Positions 1 to 12,890 of a stretch of 64,000 nt of DNA are shown in pieces (the stretch's first letter is position 1; every line of letters starts with the position of its first letter). Both the position numbers and the translations under genes were made by a program. The notes beneath the pieces are model-generated. The model was not told the origin of the DNA and did no database searches. It was given only the letters and a program-made list of their open reading frames with translations. This DNA comes from Rostrohypoxylon terebratum (taxonomy: Eukaryota > Ascomycota > Sordariomycetes > Xylariales > Hypoxylaceae): positions 1-64,000 of the forward strand of contig MU385868.1 of NCBI GenBank assembly GCA_022497145.1. The letters run 5' to 3'.

Positions 1-3000
1 TTGATCACATTTGACCTCTACAATTACTGTTACCTTAAAATCAAGACCCCCTTATGAAGCTATACTTACTAAGCCTAAGTATAGGTTCGTCACATCGCAC
101 TCTAGCGTGCTGCCATTAGTCTAAGTGGAGTTTGTACGCTTCTGCGAATGAGGCAGTGAAAAGGTAGCTCGTGGGATATTAGGGGGTAGAGGCTTGTCCC
201 TGTATGCCCAGCCAAAACCAAAACCCACATTCCCTTAAATCGTGTGATGAATTCTGCAACTCTAACTAAGTGTTGTCACAAGGCATTATTCACTCTTAAT
301 ACTGTATTTTCCTTCTTCATCTGATGTTACTCGTTGAATACCCATTCGTGACCAAGACTACCAGAAAATTGAAAGAAAAACATGAAAATAAAATAACCCA
401 AAATATGTCTTGTTTTCATCGAGACACCCCCTTTCTTCCCCACAAGAAACCAAAAAAAACACGCGACGGGAAGAATACAAGGTAGACAAGCACGCGAGTA
501 TGAATCATTGATGGATCAATGAAGAATGAAAACCGTTCCTGCCGCTATTCTTTGGGTCAGCACTAGTAGCCCTGTGGTCAGAAGCTTGTCTCAGTCCCTT
601 TGTTTCTTATTTCACTTTTCTGGGAACGCCAAAGAGGGAAGTTTGATTCAAGCATTACTTCCATTTGCCGAATTGTGTCGTCCCTCTGGGTTCTGAGCCT
701 GCCAAATGTGTAACATGCCTTGAATGACAACCTACTTCAGATAGACGGGTGGATTGCTACTAATAGCATAATTAGCATAGCCAAGAAACGCCAGAGCAGA
801 AGTCATTCGAGAATCGAGATAAGCTCTGTAAATTTCTTCGACCTTTCGTATTTGCTGGGTATTGTTACTATACTTAGACATGTCCTCTCATCTCGTCACA
901 AGTTTAATGAGGGTAATAACATCTAAATCTTGATTCGGCACGACCTACATCTGATCTACGGCCACATACCTCATACCACGCCTCTAGCAGAACGAAGACA
1001 CCCTGAATCTCTGCCCTCTACCCACAAGTCCTCTCCATGCATGCTGCAGACAAGTTAAGCAACATCGACCTCTAAATCACCATCCACCATCCAATCCTAG
1101 GCCATCTTGTAATCCCCACCTCCTCCGGAGCCGAATATTCGCTGCTAGCGTGAGTACCCCATGCAGCGCATGTAATATAACTCGACCGTTCTACACTACC
1201 TACCTAGCTAGCCCTCCTCTCGATCCAAGATTAACAAGGCACCGGCTCAACAAGATCTGCTCTCCCCTGCAAGCCCACACCCCTACCCTGCTCCCCCCAA
1301 GCATGAGCTGCCCCTGTAACCCGGTCACCAATAATCCCCGGTAGTCGACTTCGAATGCCTGTTAACTTCGCGCTCTCTCTCTCTCTCTCTCACTCACATT
1401 CCTCACATCTCCCAAACCACTCTCCCAAACCCCCATCCCCTATCCACATACCCAATCAAGTAAGTCCAAATAAATACGTAAAAATTCTCGGTAACATTTT
1501 AAATAAATTCTATCTTGCACATTATCCCTACTAGGCACGGTACCCACCCACCCACCTACCCTTAGCGGACCCGCCCCTAATAAACCAACGCAAAAGCCGC
1601 CGATCTCGACCCGACCCGACGCTCCGGGTCGCGGCGGAGCCCCCTAGCCTAATCGGGCTGAGGAATGAGCCATCTGACCAATCACGGGCCGCCTACGAAC
1701 TTCGCGGCGCTACTGCGCTCTAAGCTTATTATGCACCAGCTACATAATGGATAGGCTAGTAGGTAGTGTAGCTAGATTAGGCACACGAGGGGGAAGAAAA
1801 ATATCCCCCGTCAAAATCAGAGAGGCCAGGGGGGGAAATCTCGTCAAGGTAGTTTAGAATTTTACTTGTTGGAGTACCTATCTAGGTAGACTAGTGTAGC
1901 CTGCCCACCTGGGTATTGTAGGGTATAGAAGGTAGGTAGCCAACTATCAAGTAACTAAGTATAGGCAGGTTGTAGGTAGGGTGTAGGGTAATACATCGAT
2001 AACAGAAAGAATGAGCGCACCACTTCGTGCTGTTTCCCGCGAAACTCCTTCCGTACCCAAGGTCGGTGAGTCTCCCTGATTCGCCTTGCGAATCTGGATT
2101 CTGGGTGCCCACTCTTCCCAGGTACAGAGGGGTATCACTCAACCCGTCTGCCTTCTCATGAACCGATCGTGGGCCATGACCCCCTCGCACGATGAACCCC
2201 AACCCTGAGCTCCTGCAGAAAAAAAAAACGCAACGCGCATAAAGGAAGAAATCTAGCATGTGGTTTTCGTGTCCCAGATCCCCAGCCACCAACACCAACA
2301 CCTCAACTCGCTTCTATCCCATTGCAATTCTTTTTTTTTTGGTCTCAAATCAATTGGCTCCTCCTATCCCGGTGTCTCGTGCCCCCATGCAACTCGATAA
2401 ATCATCAAGGGAAGGAAGCAATGCAAGAGGAGGTATTGTCGAGAAATCAACCCAGTAAAAGATGCAGAAGTATAGGAACATGTAGCCATGAAACCCATAT
2501 TGGACGAAAAGAAGTCTAAAGTGATAAAAGTAAAATAAGTAATGAATATTGACGCTTGAAAATCATCGCTGTATGTAGTGTTTTTCTTTCCGAACCAGGA
2601 AAAAAATTGGAAGAACGATGCCATCTCCTTGTCCCGAATGGAGAATATCCATCATAGACTGCGAGTATAATAATAAATTCTGTTGAAATATCCATTATAT
2701 CCACCACATTATAGAACATGTTGTGACAGACCATTTTATCTCTGGAAAATGCGCTCGTGGGATGCCTGGCACATAACTTTGCAGGTATTCCGTTCGAATA
2801 GCGAAATCGGTAAGTTCGTGCGAAGCAAGGGCTACCTAGCTATACGGTCCGTTGTACTATCTCAAATTCGACGATAGTCTAGATTCGAAAAGGGAGAACA
2901 TATGCTCGCTGGCTTTTCGTGTCGCTGTTTCTATTTCTGTCAAAGATGGTGAAGTGTATCAGTGATATTCATGACTCCGTAATCTTCGTGAAGTTCCACC

Positions 3001-3252
3001 TCTTTTCCTCTCCCTTTTCTTCTCCCTTTTCTTCTCTGCGTACGATGCGCGGGAAATGACCTTTGCTGATGTTTAGGTATAGAAAAAGCTGTCGCTGTCG
3101 CTTAAATTGTGAAAGTCGTTTTCATTTTTTATGCCCAAGGTAATCGTGAAATCCTGTCGCTGATATCTGTTCTCGTGCTTTTTTTTCTTTTTAGAATAGG
3201 CCCTAGAAATCACCGGATTTACCAAAACTTGAATACCAAGCGCGTGGCGTAG
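1..3252. other. gene-poor intergenic region
   Basis: I see no convincing gene here; open frames are short, lack family motifs and have no sensible splice partners. The stretch holds a CT microsatellite (1373-1391), a GC-rich patch around 1590-1720, and many copies of short TAGGTA/TACCTA-type words (for example 1870-1990). It lies downstream of the forkhead gene, which reads away from it, so the right part (about 2900-3252) probably carries that gene's 3' UTR and terminator. The left part may be flanking DNA of a gene outside the window. Confidence 0.6.
1373..1391. repeat. CT dinucleotide microsatellite
   Basis: About nine to ten uninterrupted CT units, seen directly. It lies in non-coding DNA. 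Confidence 0.9.
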
Positions 3253-5039
3253 CTAGGGCTGATAGTGGCTACTAGCTGTTGGGTCGTTCCAGTAGGAAAA
3301 CGCAAGCCTACTGCGACTCTCTTCAGGGTCTTCGAAGAGACCATTTAGGTCTTGCGGGATTGTCGATGTCAAACTTTGACTACCATGGATTGGCATGGCG
3401 CCATGGTGTGGGTGATATATGCCCGTGACATCGTCTATAGAGTACATAGGATGTTGAGCGTTCTGGCTATAGGATGGCATACTTGGCGCGAAAGCAAAAC
3501 CGTGGTTTGCATCGGGAGCTGACAGTGCTGTGGATTGCATCGGGTTATTCTCCAACATCATACCCTCGTGGCCTGGGTTAGATGTGGCGTACTCGTTCCT
3601 CATACTAGCCGGGATCGAGTACTGTAGACTTAGACGATGGTCGTAACCAATAGTCTGCATTGGGTCGTGAGAATTGTTACCGCTGTGACCTGCAGCGGTA
3701 AATGCCGGGCCATGGCTATTGCGGGTTATCATGGCCCTCCTTGTAGCCGCGTTTCTCTTGGAATTGCTGGCAGCTACGCCACCCCTACGCCCAGAATTGA
3801 CTCGTCCCGATGCGCTTTGGCGTGTCCTCTGGCGGGAACCTGGCCCACCTTGACGATTAGACGCTGTTTTACTACGATACCTTGTTGTACTCTCTACGCC
3901 ATTAATAGCCCAATCTTCCAAAAACCATTCGGATAGTTTTTGTTTCGACTCTCCCGGTTCTGTGACGGGTTCACCTGGACCGGGTTTGCGGTCGCGCTTG
4001 ACGAATGCCTTTTAATAAAAATACCCAGTTAGTCTCTAAGTCAACCAGCAAAATACGCAAATTGCAAAAGTCTCTCCATCAAAACCATGCGCATCAATTA
4101 GAACTTACCCGATTCATGGACAAATTGTGGCGGATGCTATTCATCCAACCACGAGTCTCATCCTTCCCCTTTTCGGGGTTGTCATGCTTAGCCTTTTCTG
4201 TGTTATCTCGGAACCACTGGTATAGCTCCTTCAGTGTCATCGAGTGCGTCGGCGTGCTCAGAAATGCTTTCCATATCAATTGCGCATAGGGCTCCTCTAC
4301 CTTCTTCGTCGTAGTCGCGCATTCCGGTTTAGGTTTCTCTTCCTCGTTCTCTGACTTGACGCAACTTGGTACAGTGGGCGGCAATTCTTGTTGAGCCATG
4401 ACATCAACGTTCATATCGGTACGTGAATAGCTTGGGCCCTCATAGTTGCTCTGGTTAAAGTACTGCTGGTTGTACTGTTGCTGGGGATAAGAAGGGTAAT
4501 TGTAGGCTGGCATTTGGAAATGCTGATCTTCCGGAGCAGACCAAGTACCCGGGCTCGTTACAGAGGAGTTTGCCGAGTAAGGCTGGACCCTACAGGAGAC
4601 ACTAGCTGGTGAGCCGTGGAAGGAATAGTTGTCCACGTCTTCTTCACAATTGGTAGACGGCGGGGTAGGCCATACACCTTCTGGTGAACTGCCGTCCTGG
4701 TTTACCTGGGGGTACTGATACGCTGGTATGGATGTGTTGATCGAACTAGGAAATAACCCAGATGACGCTTGTTGCGACTGGGCCTGTTGGCCTATCTCGG
4801 CAAGTTGAGATGTTGGCGAAGGAATATAATAAGATTCACTCGCCTTAGGAAGGTCGGTTGACCCGCCCGATGCTTGAGTCGCGCAGTTTCGAATTGAGTT
4901 TGCAACCGCGTCGCAAGAAGGCGAACAAATGACGGGCAAGCCGTCGGCGAAGCTTTGCTGCATGCCGGGGATTAGGGATAGTTCACAGGTAGAACCAGAC
5001 CTAGAGTTGTGTTGTCGCAATAAGTCCAAATGTGAATCG
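3253..5039 (-). CDS. forkhead (winged-helix) transcription factor, 5' end incomplete
   Basis: Two exons are clear on the minus strand: 5039-4109 and 4008-3253, joined across a 100-nt intron (4009-4108, GTAAGT..AG). The join restores the forkhead core: YAQLIWKAFLSTP, then LKELYQWFRDN, then the signature SIRHNLSMNRAFVKRDRK, and downstream WFLEDWAING. Family knowledge: forkhead proteins are sequence-specific DNA-binding regulators in the nucleus. Here the domain is C-terminal of a Ser/Gln/Pro-rich N-terminal region (about 230 residues) and is followed by a basic RG/RS-rich patch and a low-complexity tail. The 5' end is unresolved: the frame is open to an acceptor (pyrimidine-rich, ending TAG, just upstream of 5039), but no ATG precedes residue 23 of the open frame. 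An upstream exon probably supplies the start; the first internal ATG is at 4963. I cannot say which forkhead subfamily it is. Confidence 0.88.
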
Positions 5040-8000
5040 CTAGTACGGAGAGAGATAACAACGCGTTATAAACAGACCTTGAAGGTCGTCGTAGAATGAC
5101 ACGAACTCAAGGGAACAGAAAAGGGTGTAAGTAGAGAAATAATTGTGAGTCAAGAGAGAAGATGATGAATGAAGGTATCGTCTATGTCTAGATCTATTAG
5201 GACCGGTTGTGGGTATAGGTTAGCTCGTTGTCAACTCTCCTAACAGGCTTGTTGAAAGAGGAGAAGGTGTATGAGGAAGGATTATCGAAGATGAAATGGG
5301 ATGTATGTACATATGAGGTAGATTAGGTGACGATAGAGGTAATGATAGAAGAGAAAATAAACGTGAAGGTGAAGGATAGATGGTATGTTGATTATGTATT
5401 GAAAGTTGTAGGGAAGAATATGAAGGTGAGTAAAAGTGATGGAGTAGTTCAAGTAGTTTAGGAAGCTTGCCAAGGTGGTAGTAATCTCCAGCTTGGTAAG
5501 AGCCTAAGGTTAGGACCTTAGGACCTAGGTTTATACAGTACCAGCTTGGAAGTTAGAAGTAAGAGAGACAGGGTATCCATGGATGTGCTATGAGGTGATC
5601 TGGGGCTTGTGCTCTCATCAACTTGAGATTAAGAAGATTAAGAATAATGGGGAAAGATCTGGACCCTGGCTAAGTGACTTACCTTGAGAGAGCTACAGAA
5701 TGATTGAGTCGATCCTAGGCAGTGGCACCTGCCTGCTGCGATGTCGAGCTTGGACGTTCAAAGTTCTGTATGTGGGTAGCAGGTGCCAGGTGGGTAGCAG
5801 GTTAGGAAAGTACAGTACACATGTAACTACGTATATCAATGTAAGTATTAATGTACCTACCAAAGTTGAATGTTACCTAGTAGCAGGGACATGGATCTTT
5901 GGTGTATGGAGTGTAATGTGTAGGTATGTAGTTTGTGGTGTGTGGTGTGTGGTGTGTGGTGTGTGGTGTATAATCCCAAGGTTGGTGGTATGGGAATCGT
6001 ATGGGACTGGGACTGGTAGGAAATAATAAATAGCAAAGAGCAGAGGGAGAAGTCAAGTAGGGAAAAATAATAGAAAAAATAGTAGCCCTAACCATCAGGC
6101 GCCTCTTCAAAATGGGAAAGAGTGTACGTACCGATCAATGTGTAGACAGGGAAGTTAAGAACTTGAGAGATCCCAGTTAAGTTAGCCGGTTGGGTTGGTA
6201 TTGCACTGCACAGTATACCATGTGCAAAAAGCATTGGTCAACTTGTGGACCCAAGAGGTGTCGGGTGCGAGTAGAAAAAAAAACTGTCGTCCCGTGTCCA
6301 AGTGTCAATAATAAGAAAAAAATACCTCTTGGTCTGTTGCTACTGCCGTGCAATTAATCTAGTTGGGGGGATAAGGAAGGAACGAACCTCAAGCAACCCT
6401 ACCTCCTACCTACTAATGTCCACTCCGTACTGAGTACTATGTAGTTTATGACCAATATTACATAAGGTAGGTACCATGCGGATGTCTCTAAGCCATGTGT
6501 ATAGTAGGTAAGTATCAATATGGATGTAAGCAGATGTGTTGACCTTAGACTAAAAAGACCAGTGATTTTTACCGGCAATTGGAACCTTGGATTTGTTACA
6601 TCAACCGCCAACGCATTAGTTACCTCTTTTTCTCTGTTTCTCTCTCTCTCTTTCCTTCTTCCACCCCCAACTTACTAGTAAAATGCAATGTCGTCTAGTC
6701 CCTCCCTTCTCTTCTCTTCTCTCTTTCTTTCTAGTTTTCTAACTTTAGAAGTTTAAATTTACCTTAGTTTTAATTCCCCCTATTTTTCCTAAAAAAAAAA
6801 AACCTCACTTATTTTTCTCTCTTATTTCAAGTTGAATGGTTTCAGAATTAATTAAAAAAAATCTCTTCTCAATATCGCAATTTCGAAAATGTTTTTCATC
6901 AATGTCTCAAGTGTTGTACACCTATCAATGACCTCCCCTCGTTGGTATAATGCAATTATGTGTACATGTGTAGGTATATTATTTATATGTGTGTATGCGT
7001 CAACACATGCAATGTGTGTGTGCGTGTGTGCGTACGATATATGTGTGCGTGCCCCTTGTATATGTATGTAGCTACATGCACGCAACTGCATGCCGCATGT
7101 TTCTCCTTGTGCAAACGAAGTCGCGTTTCGTGTGCCTATGGTAGGTGCTTTTTACAGCAAGGCTGTCGGGCATTTGTTGCTTGTAATAGGTACCAAGGTG
7201 ATGACTACTACTATGTACCCATATATACCCATTGTCCTAAACATTGGACGCACTCACATAGTTTAGGGATGGATGGATGATAATCTTCATGTTACCTATT
7301 GACGACTTCGCCAGCCCTCCAACGAAGCATTCAAAACGGACGCACGAGAGAGAATTCAGCTACCACTTGACCTACAGATAAATTTGCTTGATGAAATTAA
7401 GTGCTGAACAAGCCTATTATTTAGCGATGCAAGTTACCATGAAGCTACGGTGTGCGGCATAGGGGCGGGATTAGGGCTCACCTCCCGCTACGGTTACCTG
7501 CATCGTGAGTGGGATTTTGGCAGATTTCGCCAAAAGACCCAATCATTGATTGAATACACTTCTGTTGTGGGATCGCCCATCGTAGCCTTACTAGATAGGA
7601 CACGAAACTGTCCCGATGAGGCGCCCCTGAACATTTCCACCGCATGCATATCATCGACGTGTCTTCTAGAATCTCGATCGAAGCCTGAGATCTCCAGGGC
7701 TACATGGGTCCCTGCAAGTCCCTGAAGTCTTCTTGCAGAAAGCAAGCTGAAAGTCATACGTCGAAATGGCTACGAACATATCCAAACATGAGACTTGACT
7801 GTAGAAAATCGCATGGGCTAAACAAGGGCGTACCCAGAGAAAATTAGCAGTTCCTCAGGACAGAATTAAATGAATTGTCATGACTATTAATTTGGTCTCC
7901 ATGCCGCCCTTCCTCCGGTGCTCTCTGTTGATCTTTGGTTTTCAGAAACCAACTAGCTCAGGGGGGTGAAGCAGCTCTCCGAGCGTTGTGTCACTTAAGT

Positions 8001-8096
8001 CCGGACAGGTCCTTGATTCGTTGCCGTGTCTCCGCTCGATAATAGCGCCCTAAACCTGCCCGTTGATGTCTTGCGCGTAGCCAATATCTCCTATTT
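5040..8096. other. long intergenic region, leader of the forkhead gene and microsatellites
   Basis: About 3 kb without a supported gene. On the minus strand a strong donor-like AAGGTAAGT lies at about 5684 and could splice a leader exon to the forkhead acceptor at 5039. The stretch includes a 7-bp GTGTGGT minisatellite (5933-5969) and a TG-rich tract (about 6960-7065). Small open frames at 7450-7757 show no family motif. The end nearest 8096 would hold the Cactin 3' UTR. Confidence 0.5.
5933..5969. repeat. GTGTGGT minisatellite
   Basis: Roughly five tandem copies of a 7-bp unit, seen directly, in the long interval upstream of the forkhead gene. Confidence 0.85.
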
Positions 8097-10009
8097 CTAA
8101 AACGAGGAGATCAGAAACGACCTTCTGTATGAATTCTCGAGCTGCCCATACGTTTTGTCGTAGTTATTATGGTGCCTGGACGTTGACTGATTTCCTACTT
8201 TCGGTAATAAATCTATCGGCAATGAATCAGTAAATAGCATCTTGTCTGCGATATCGAATATGCTTACCTTTTTGAATTGAAAATGGAGTTGAAGAATGCC
8301 CTACAAAGATAGGAGTTAGCTAAGGCATGTTTATGGGCAGCCTGAGAACTAGAGGGGTTCAGATTATACGCGAGTCCGGAAGAGGAAGTCCAGAAACTCG
8401 CGAGGTGCGGTCAACAGCTTAAAGTCGTCAAATAACAAACGCTATCGATTTGCCACTCTAAGATCACGCCTCTGTCACAATCGGGGATTCCTTCTGCCAC
8501 GTGGAAAAGATTCCGAAATCTACCAGTCTGACCCCAATATACAAAAAAAAAAAAAAAAGGAGGGGGCAATGTACATACCTTGTCAAAGCTGCTTTTGAAG
8601 CCACGGTCCTTTTTTGCACTATAATCCCATTCCCGATCGACAATCCGAAAAGCAATATCCTCATAAGGCGGACCGGCAATGAACCGGATCAAGCATGTGT
8701 CTTCTTCTCCAGCGGGCGCAAAAGATTCACCCCGTCTCCTTCCGTGCTCGCGAATGATCTTGAACGTGGGTGCCTTCGTCTTGTCAATCAGATCGGGATA
8801 GAAGATGTTGAACTTGTATCCCTGGACGACCTTTGGTGGAGGATTATCATGATCGTAATGCGTCTGATTGTATTTGTTCCATTCGTAGCCCATTTGCACG
8901 CGATTGAAATACCGCGGTTTGCGAGGTCGGTACTTGTCTGCCCACTGTGGCTTCGTGTTGCTCGAAACGGATTCTTCGGCAGTAAAGATCTCCTCGTTTT
9001 CATTCACACCACGGGCAACCTCTCGCTCGTATAAGGCCTTCGTAGCTTGGGAGAAATCCTCGATTGCGCCGGTGGCAAACCTAGCAGTACCAGGGGGCGG
9101 CGCATTACTTGAGCTACTAGCTGTAGGAATGCGTACCGTATCGTGCTTCGACTGAGGATTAGAAGTAACCGAGACATCCTTAGAAGAATCGGAACGTATA
9201 GGGTTCGCAAGTGATTCAGGCTCAGCAAGCGCCTTTGCCTTTTCGGGATCCTGCTCTTCAAGAAGCTTGACTCTGCTCTCTCTGATTGTCTCGTATATGA
9301 TCTTCAGCTTAGCTTTTGCTTTGAAGATCTGTAAACTCTTGAGTAGCTGCTCCCAATAATCAGTATCCAAGACCTCGTCGGAGCGCAGCTTCGTCTTTAT
9401 CTGGTCCTCCAATTTCTCTAGCTGCTGCAGATTCTTTGGGCCTAGTATCTTGTCCACATCAGCAATGACCGAGCTAACTGCGCGCTGCTCGGGACCCATA
9501 GGCTTGAGGCGCTGTTTCCTATCTGCGCAAATTGTCTGCAGAGCCGTCCAATACTCCTTATTCCTTGAATTCGTTTCAAGCGTGTGGTATGGCGTGATGT
9601 CCGCCTCGAGTTCGTTGAGTTCCGACTCCTTCAGGCCGTTTATGACAGTGTCGGGTTGAGGCACGTCAATATCAATATCGGCGTCGTCATCGTCAAATAC
9701 GTCTCGGTCGGTATCGATATATCGCAAGTTGAAGGCTAAAAGGTCGATAGGTTTCGCTCGTCCTTCCCGAACTCGAATATCGGCCTTCTTCTTGGCTTGC
9801 TTCAAAACGAACTTGTCTTCGTCGGCAACAAATTGTCGGGATTGCTCATCTTGACTGAGCCAGTTCTGCGTGGTGGAATTCATCGGCTTACTTTGGGTCG
9901 GTCGAGAGGGCTTCGTGATCCTGGAGCTAGGATCTCGTCTAGGAGATGTGATATCGCGGCGAGGGGGTGACTTACGGCCATAAAGCATAGCACGTCGCCC
10001 GGGATCCAT
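8097..10009 (-). CDS. Cactin (splicing-associated protein)
   Basis: Exon 1 (10009-8579) starts at an ATG and runs through a basic RS/RR-rich N-terminus, the Cactin middle region, and most of the conserved C-terminal domain: PRYFNRVQMGYEWNKYNQTH, then PPPKVVQGYKFNIFYPDLID, then CLIRFIAGPPYEDIAF. At 8579 the frame meets a GTATGT donor after FDK. Reading on gives an unrelated tail, whereas splicing to 8300 gives an 11-codon exon (8300-8268) reading GILQLHFQFKK, the expected end of Cactin domains. A GTAAGC donor follows. The last exon is less certain; 8141-8097 in frame gives a short basic tail and stop. Total about 502 residues. Family knowledge: Cactin acts in the nucleus with spliceosome components and affects splicing fidelity. 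The 278-nt intron contains a 16-T run on the coding strand. Confidence 0.9.
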
Positions 10010-10635
10010 CTTTCAAATATTATCCTGTCCAATATCGTATGTGTTGTGAGGACTATTGGGCGATTTAGGATTTTCTATTGCCTGAGTCAAGTATAATAGA
10101 ATCGCGAAAGATTTCTGAGAATCCAAGATTCCCAGATGATCGAGACCAAAGCTTGGGAAAAAGTGGAGCGACTCTTGGGTGGTGTCCACTTTTACTGAAG
10201 TGGGCTCATTAGTAATCAATTACTCATCATTATTCCACTAATATGCTGTATTTGGGTTAGTAATTAAGTAAGCAGACTTGATTGTAAACACCACCAAAAT
10301 ACAGCATAATTACACTGTAGTTCACCACTATTAAAACACCTACTAGGTACCTATATGGATACTAAGGTATTTTTGTGTTCTAAAAGCCAGTCAATTGCGA
10401 AACTCCATATTTCCTCAAGACACAAATCTGATGTGTATGTATATCTAAATAGTGAACGAAGGCCACAGGGATGCCGTATCCCCCGGGGGTATCTCCAAAT
10501 AATCTCAGAAATACTGATAGGAAAGACTTATCTCATAATATCAGCATACCAAAGAGCGCCAACAGCGACGAATATTACGTCTGAAATCAGATCATACCGT
10601 GACGAAAACTTCCTTGCCATACTTTCTAGGTTAGT
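10010..10635. other. intergenic, upstream of Cactin
   Basis: About 0.6 kb with no supported gene. Its left end should carry the Cactin promoter. A 155-codon plus-strand open frame at 10355-10822 has no recognisable motif and overlaps better-looking minus-strand coding sequence. Confidence 0.5.
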
Positions 10636-11526
10636 TCAATTATTCATCATGGAAGCCTTGGCAAGAATTTCTCCGAGTTGTTTGTCGATCAAGGAGTCCA
10701 CATTACGCTCCATGCGTCCTGGGAATCCGATCTGCATGCTATTGACGTCTTGCGTCATTTCTTCGGTCGCTTTGTTACTTAACTTCTGCTTCAGCTTCTT
10801 GGTCGACGCCTTCTTCGATTAAGTCTCGAATCGATGCTGCTGCTTGACCAACAATTTGATCAATCGCCTTTTGCATGGCGTCCTCAACCTCGAGGTATTC
10901 GCCGTACGTAAGTTTTCTTGTGCCCTATGAATCAAAGTCCAGTCAGCAGATGAATCTACTGAGTAAGCCACATCTGCAATCCTCGAAGTTGCCTATCGCG
11001 CGTCTTGAGACTTTACGTGTACCCCGTTAAGCAATACAATAATCTTAGAGGGACAGGCGAGGACCGACGTATCCATTAAGACCATTAACGTAATCCACAA
11101 GCAACCATCCCTCCAGGGTGGAATGGAAGCCGGGCACCCCGAAACTTCGGGAGCTCAGAACGCTGCCTCATGATCCAACCCAGTCAAACAACAGAGCGCA
11201 CTCTAGCTCTGGAAGACGAGGATGGCCGATAAAGTTTATCTCCCTGGGTTACCAGTTCCTACCGAAGGGTGCCTACCCCCAACCAAAGTAGGCGGGTTGT
11301 CCAGAAGCGAACAATAGACACACATGCCCCGGCACCAGTAATTGACCAGTTTGATCCCCTTCTTTGATTATCCAGACACCGTTTTAAGAACCATGAGGTG
11401 ATATTGGATAGCAGAGATAAGAAAACAGACTAGGACAAGGACTTACCATGTAGAGGTTGTCATCGCCACTATTGTGGTCAGATACTCCAGAGGAGAAACT
11501 TTGGGGGAGAGATGGCGCGATCCATG
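10636..11526 (-). pseudogene. possible small spliced gene, frame-broken, unknown function
   Basis: On the minus strand a segment at 11526-11447 begins after a CACAG acceptor and ends at a good donor (ATG|GTAAGT). Joined to the acceptor at 10924 it reads on in frame as NLYM-GTRKLTYGEYLEVEDAM and AIDQIVGQAAASIRDLIEE, an amphipathic, protein-like sequence, and stops at 10775. The overlapping +1 frame also looks coding (KATEEMTQDVNSMQIG, ending LGEILAKASMMNN) and stops at 10636. Two good frames side by side suggest either a one-base indel in an old gene or an intron I did not find. The implied upstream intron is about 520 nt, long for this window. No start exon is identified and no family is recognised. 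Confidence 0.25.
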
Positions 11527-12890
11527 CTGTGAGTCTATGTTAGAGATGATGATTAAATAACGTTGACTCCGAATGACGTAGACATGCCCATGAAATGGCT
11601 GGCTATGAAAGGCGGACCTCGAGAAAGGGGAAGAAGTGTATTCTTCAACGAACAGTTGAAGTTTATTTGGTTGTAGAAAAATGGGACGAAAATATTGATG
11701 GAAGATGACCAAAGATAGCTATGGGGATGGGAGAAGGTGAAAATCAAGATGGAATGAAATGAGATCGATGGACGAAGATGGAGGTCATAGAAGGAAGTGA
11801 AAATAATAGGAGGTTCATGTGATGGGAGAACATTAAGTTGGTGAATGGTGGTGGGGTGGAACATCATGGAGTGTTGAATAATCAAGCCAAGGGACTTGGG
11901 TCAGCTGGAAAACTGGGTAGTGGGCAAAGGTTGGAAAATTTCAGGCAATGGAATTTTTGAAGAATCTGGTAAAATACCTTGGCTAGTCGCGACTTTAATG
12001 ACCTGGCTACCTACGTATGCAAGAAGGAGAAAGGGGATCTGAAGAGAATGATTGCCTACCTGCTAGGTTAATGGCGCGCATGGGAATATATGTGTGGGAA
12101 GATTTGGTGCGAAGATGGCGATGAAAAGTGGAAGAGAACTGTAGAAGATAGGAAAGTTAGAAAGATATATGACATACCTTGGAGAGTAGTGTGATGGGAG
12201 TTCAATATGAAACACATGTTAAATGAGGGGTAACTGGTGGTAGCAAATAACGAGTTGGAACACTTTGTTAAATTGCGGTGATGGAAAATATACCTAGTAA
12301 GTTCATGGAGATTGGGAAGAGTGTTTTCGATGTATGAGAGTGGTAGGTAGATTAGTGAGGTAAGTTGGGGAGGATTGTTACATACTTCGTAAGTGCTGGG
12401 TGCTAGTTACCTATGCAGGTAGCTTGATCGTCAACCTATTTTTACCATGGATGTGAGTGTTAGGTAGGTATTGTGGGTGAAAGGGTTTGGAGAAAGTAAT
12501 AGGACTACAGAGCTGCTGTTATATATCAAGTGTTTTTCATGATAGTTACTGATTTAATCACCTATCCGTCACCACCTAGCAGTTGAATATCGTAAACGTA
12601 GGCATTTCGTACTTATTCCAATCTTGTCATCGGTCCAGATCCATGTAAGTACCTAGTATATAATCATCAATACTAGGAAGGAATGGCAATGAACTTGGAA
12701 GGAAACACACATTGTGCACAGGTAGTTCCTGCCAAAAAGCTTGTTGAACTTTATTGACAGGTGTCGAGTGACGATATACATGTACATGTAGTATCAACGA
12801 TGGCGGGTAACTTTGATGTGACCTTAGCAAAAATATATGTAACTGCCCAATATTGAAAGAACCTGTCGTAAATCCTCGTAACTCCAACCA
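11527..12890. other. intergenic
   Basis: No gene supported. The plus strand is purine-rich (G/A) in much of 11540-12400, which makes long but compositionally odd minus-strand open frames such as 11553-11885; these look like leader sequence, not protein. The right end is the downstream flank of the photolyase gene. Confidence 0.5.

Noticed and set aside
5700..6026. Plus-strand frame of 108 codons
   Set aside because: Its Cys/Val-rich end is the GTGTGGT minisatellite; it is non-coding in character.
8501..9034. Plus-strand open frame of 177 codons
   Set aside because: Antisense shadow of the Cactin exon, which has strong family motifs.
11553..11885. Minus-strand frame of 110 codons rich in Phe, Ser and His
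   Set aside because: Compositional artefact of a purine-rich strand; no motif or fitting splice sites.
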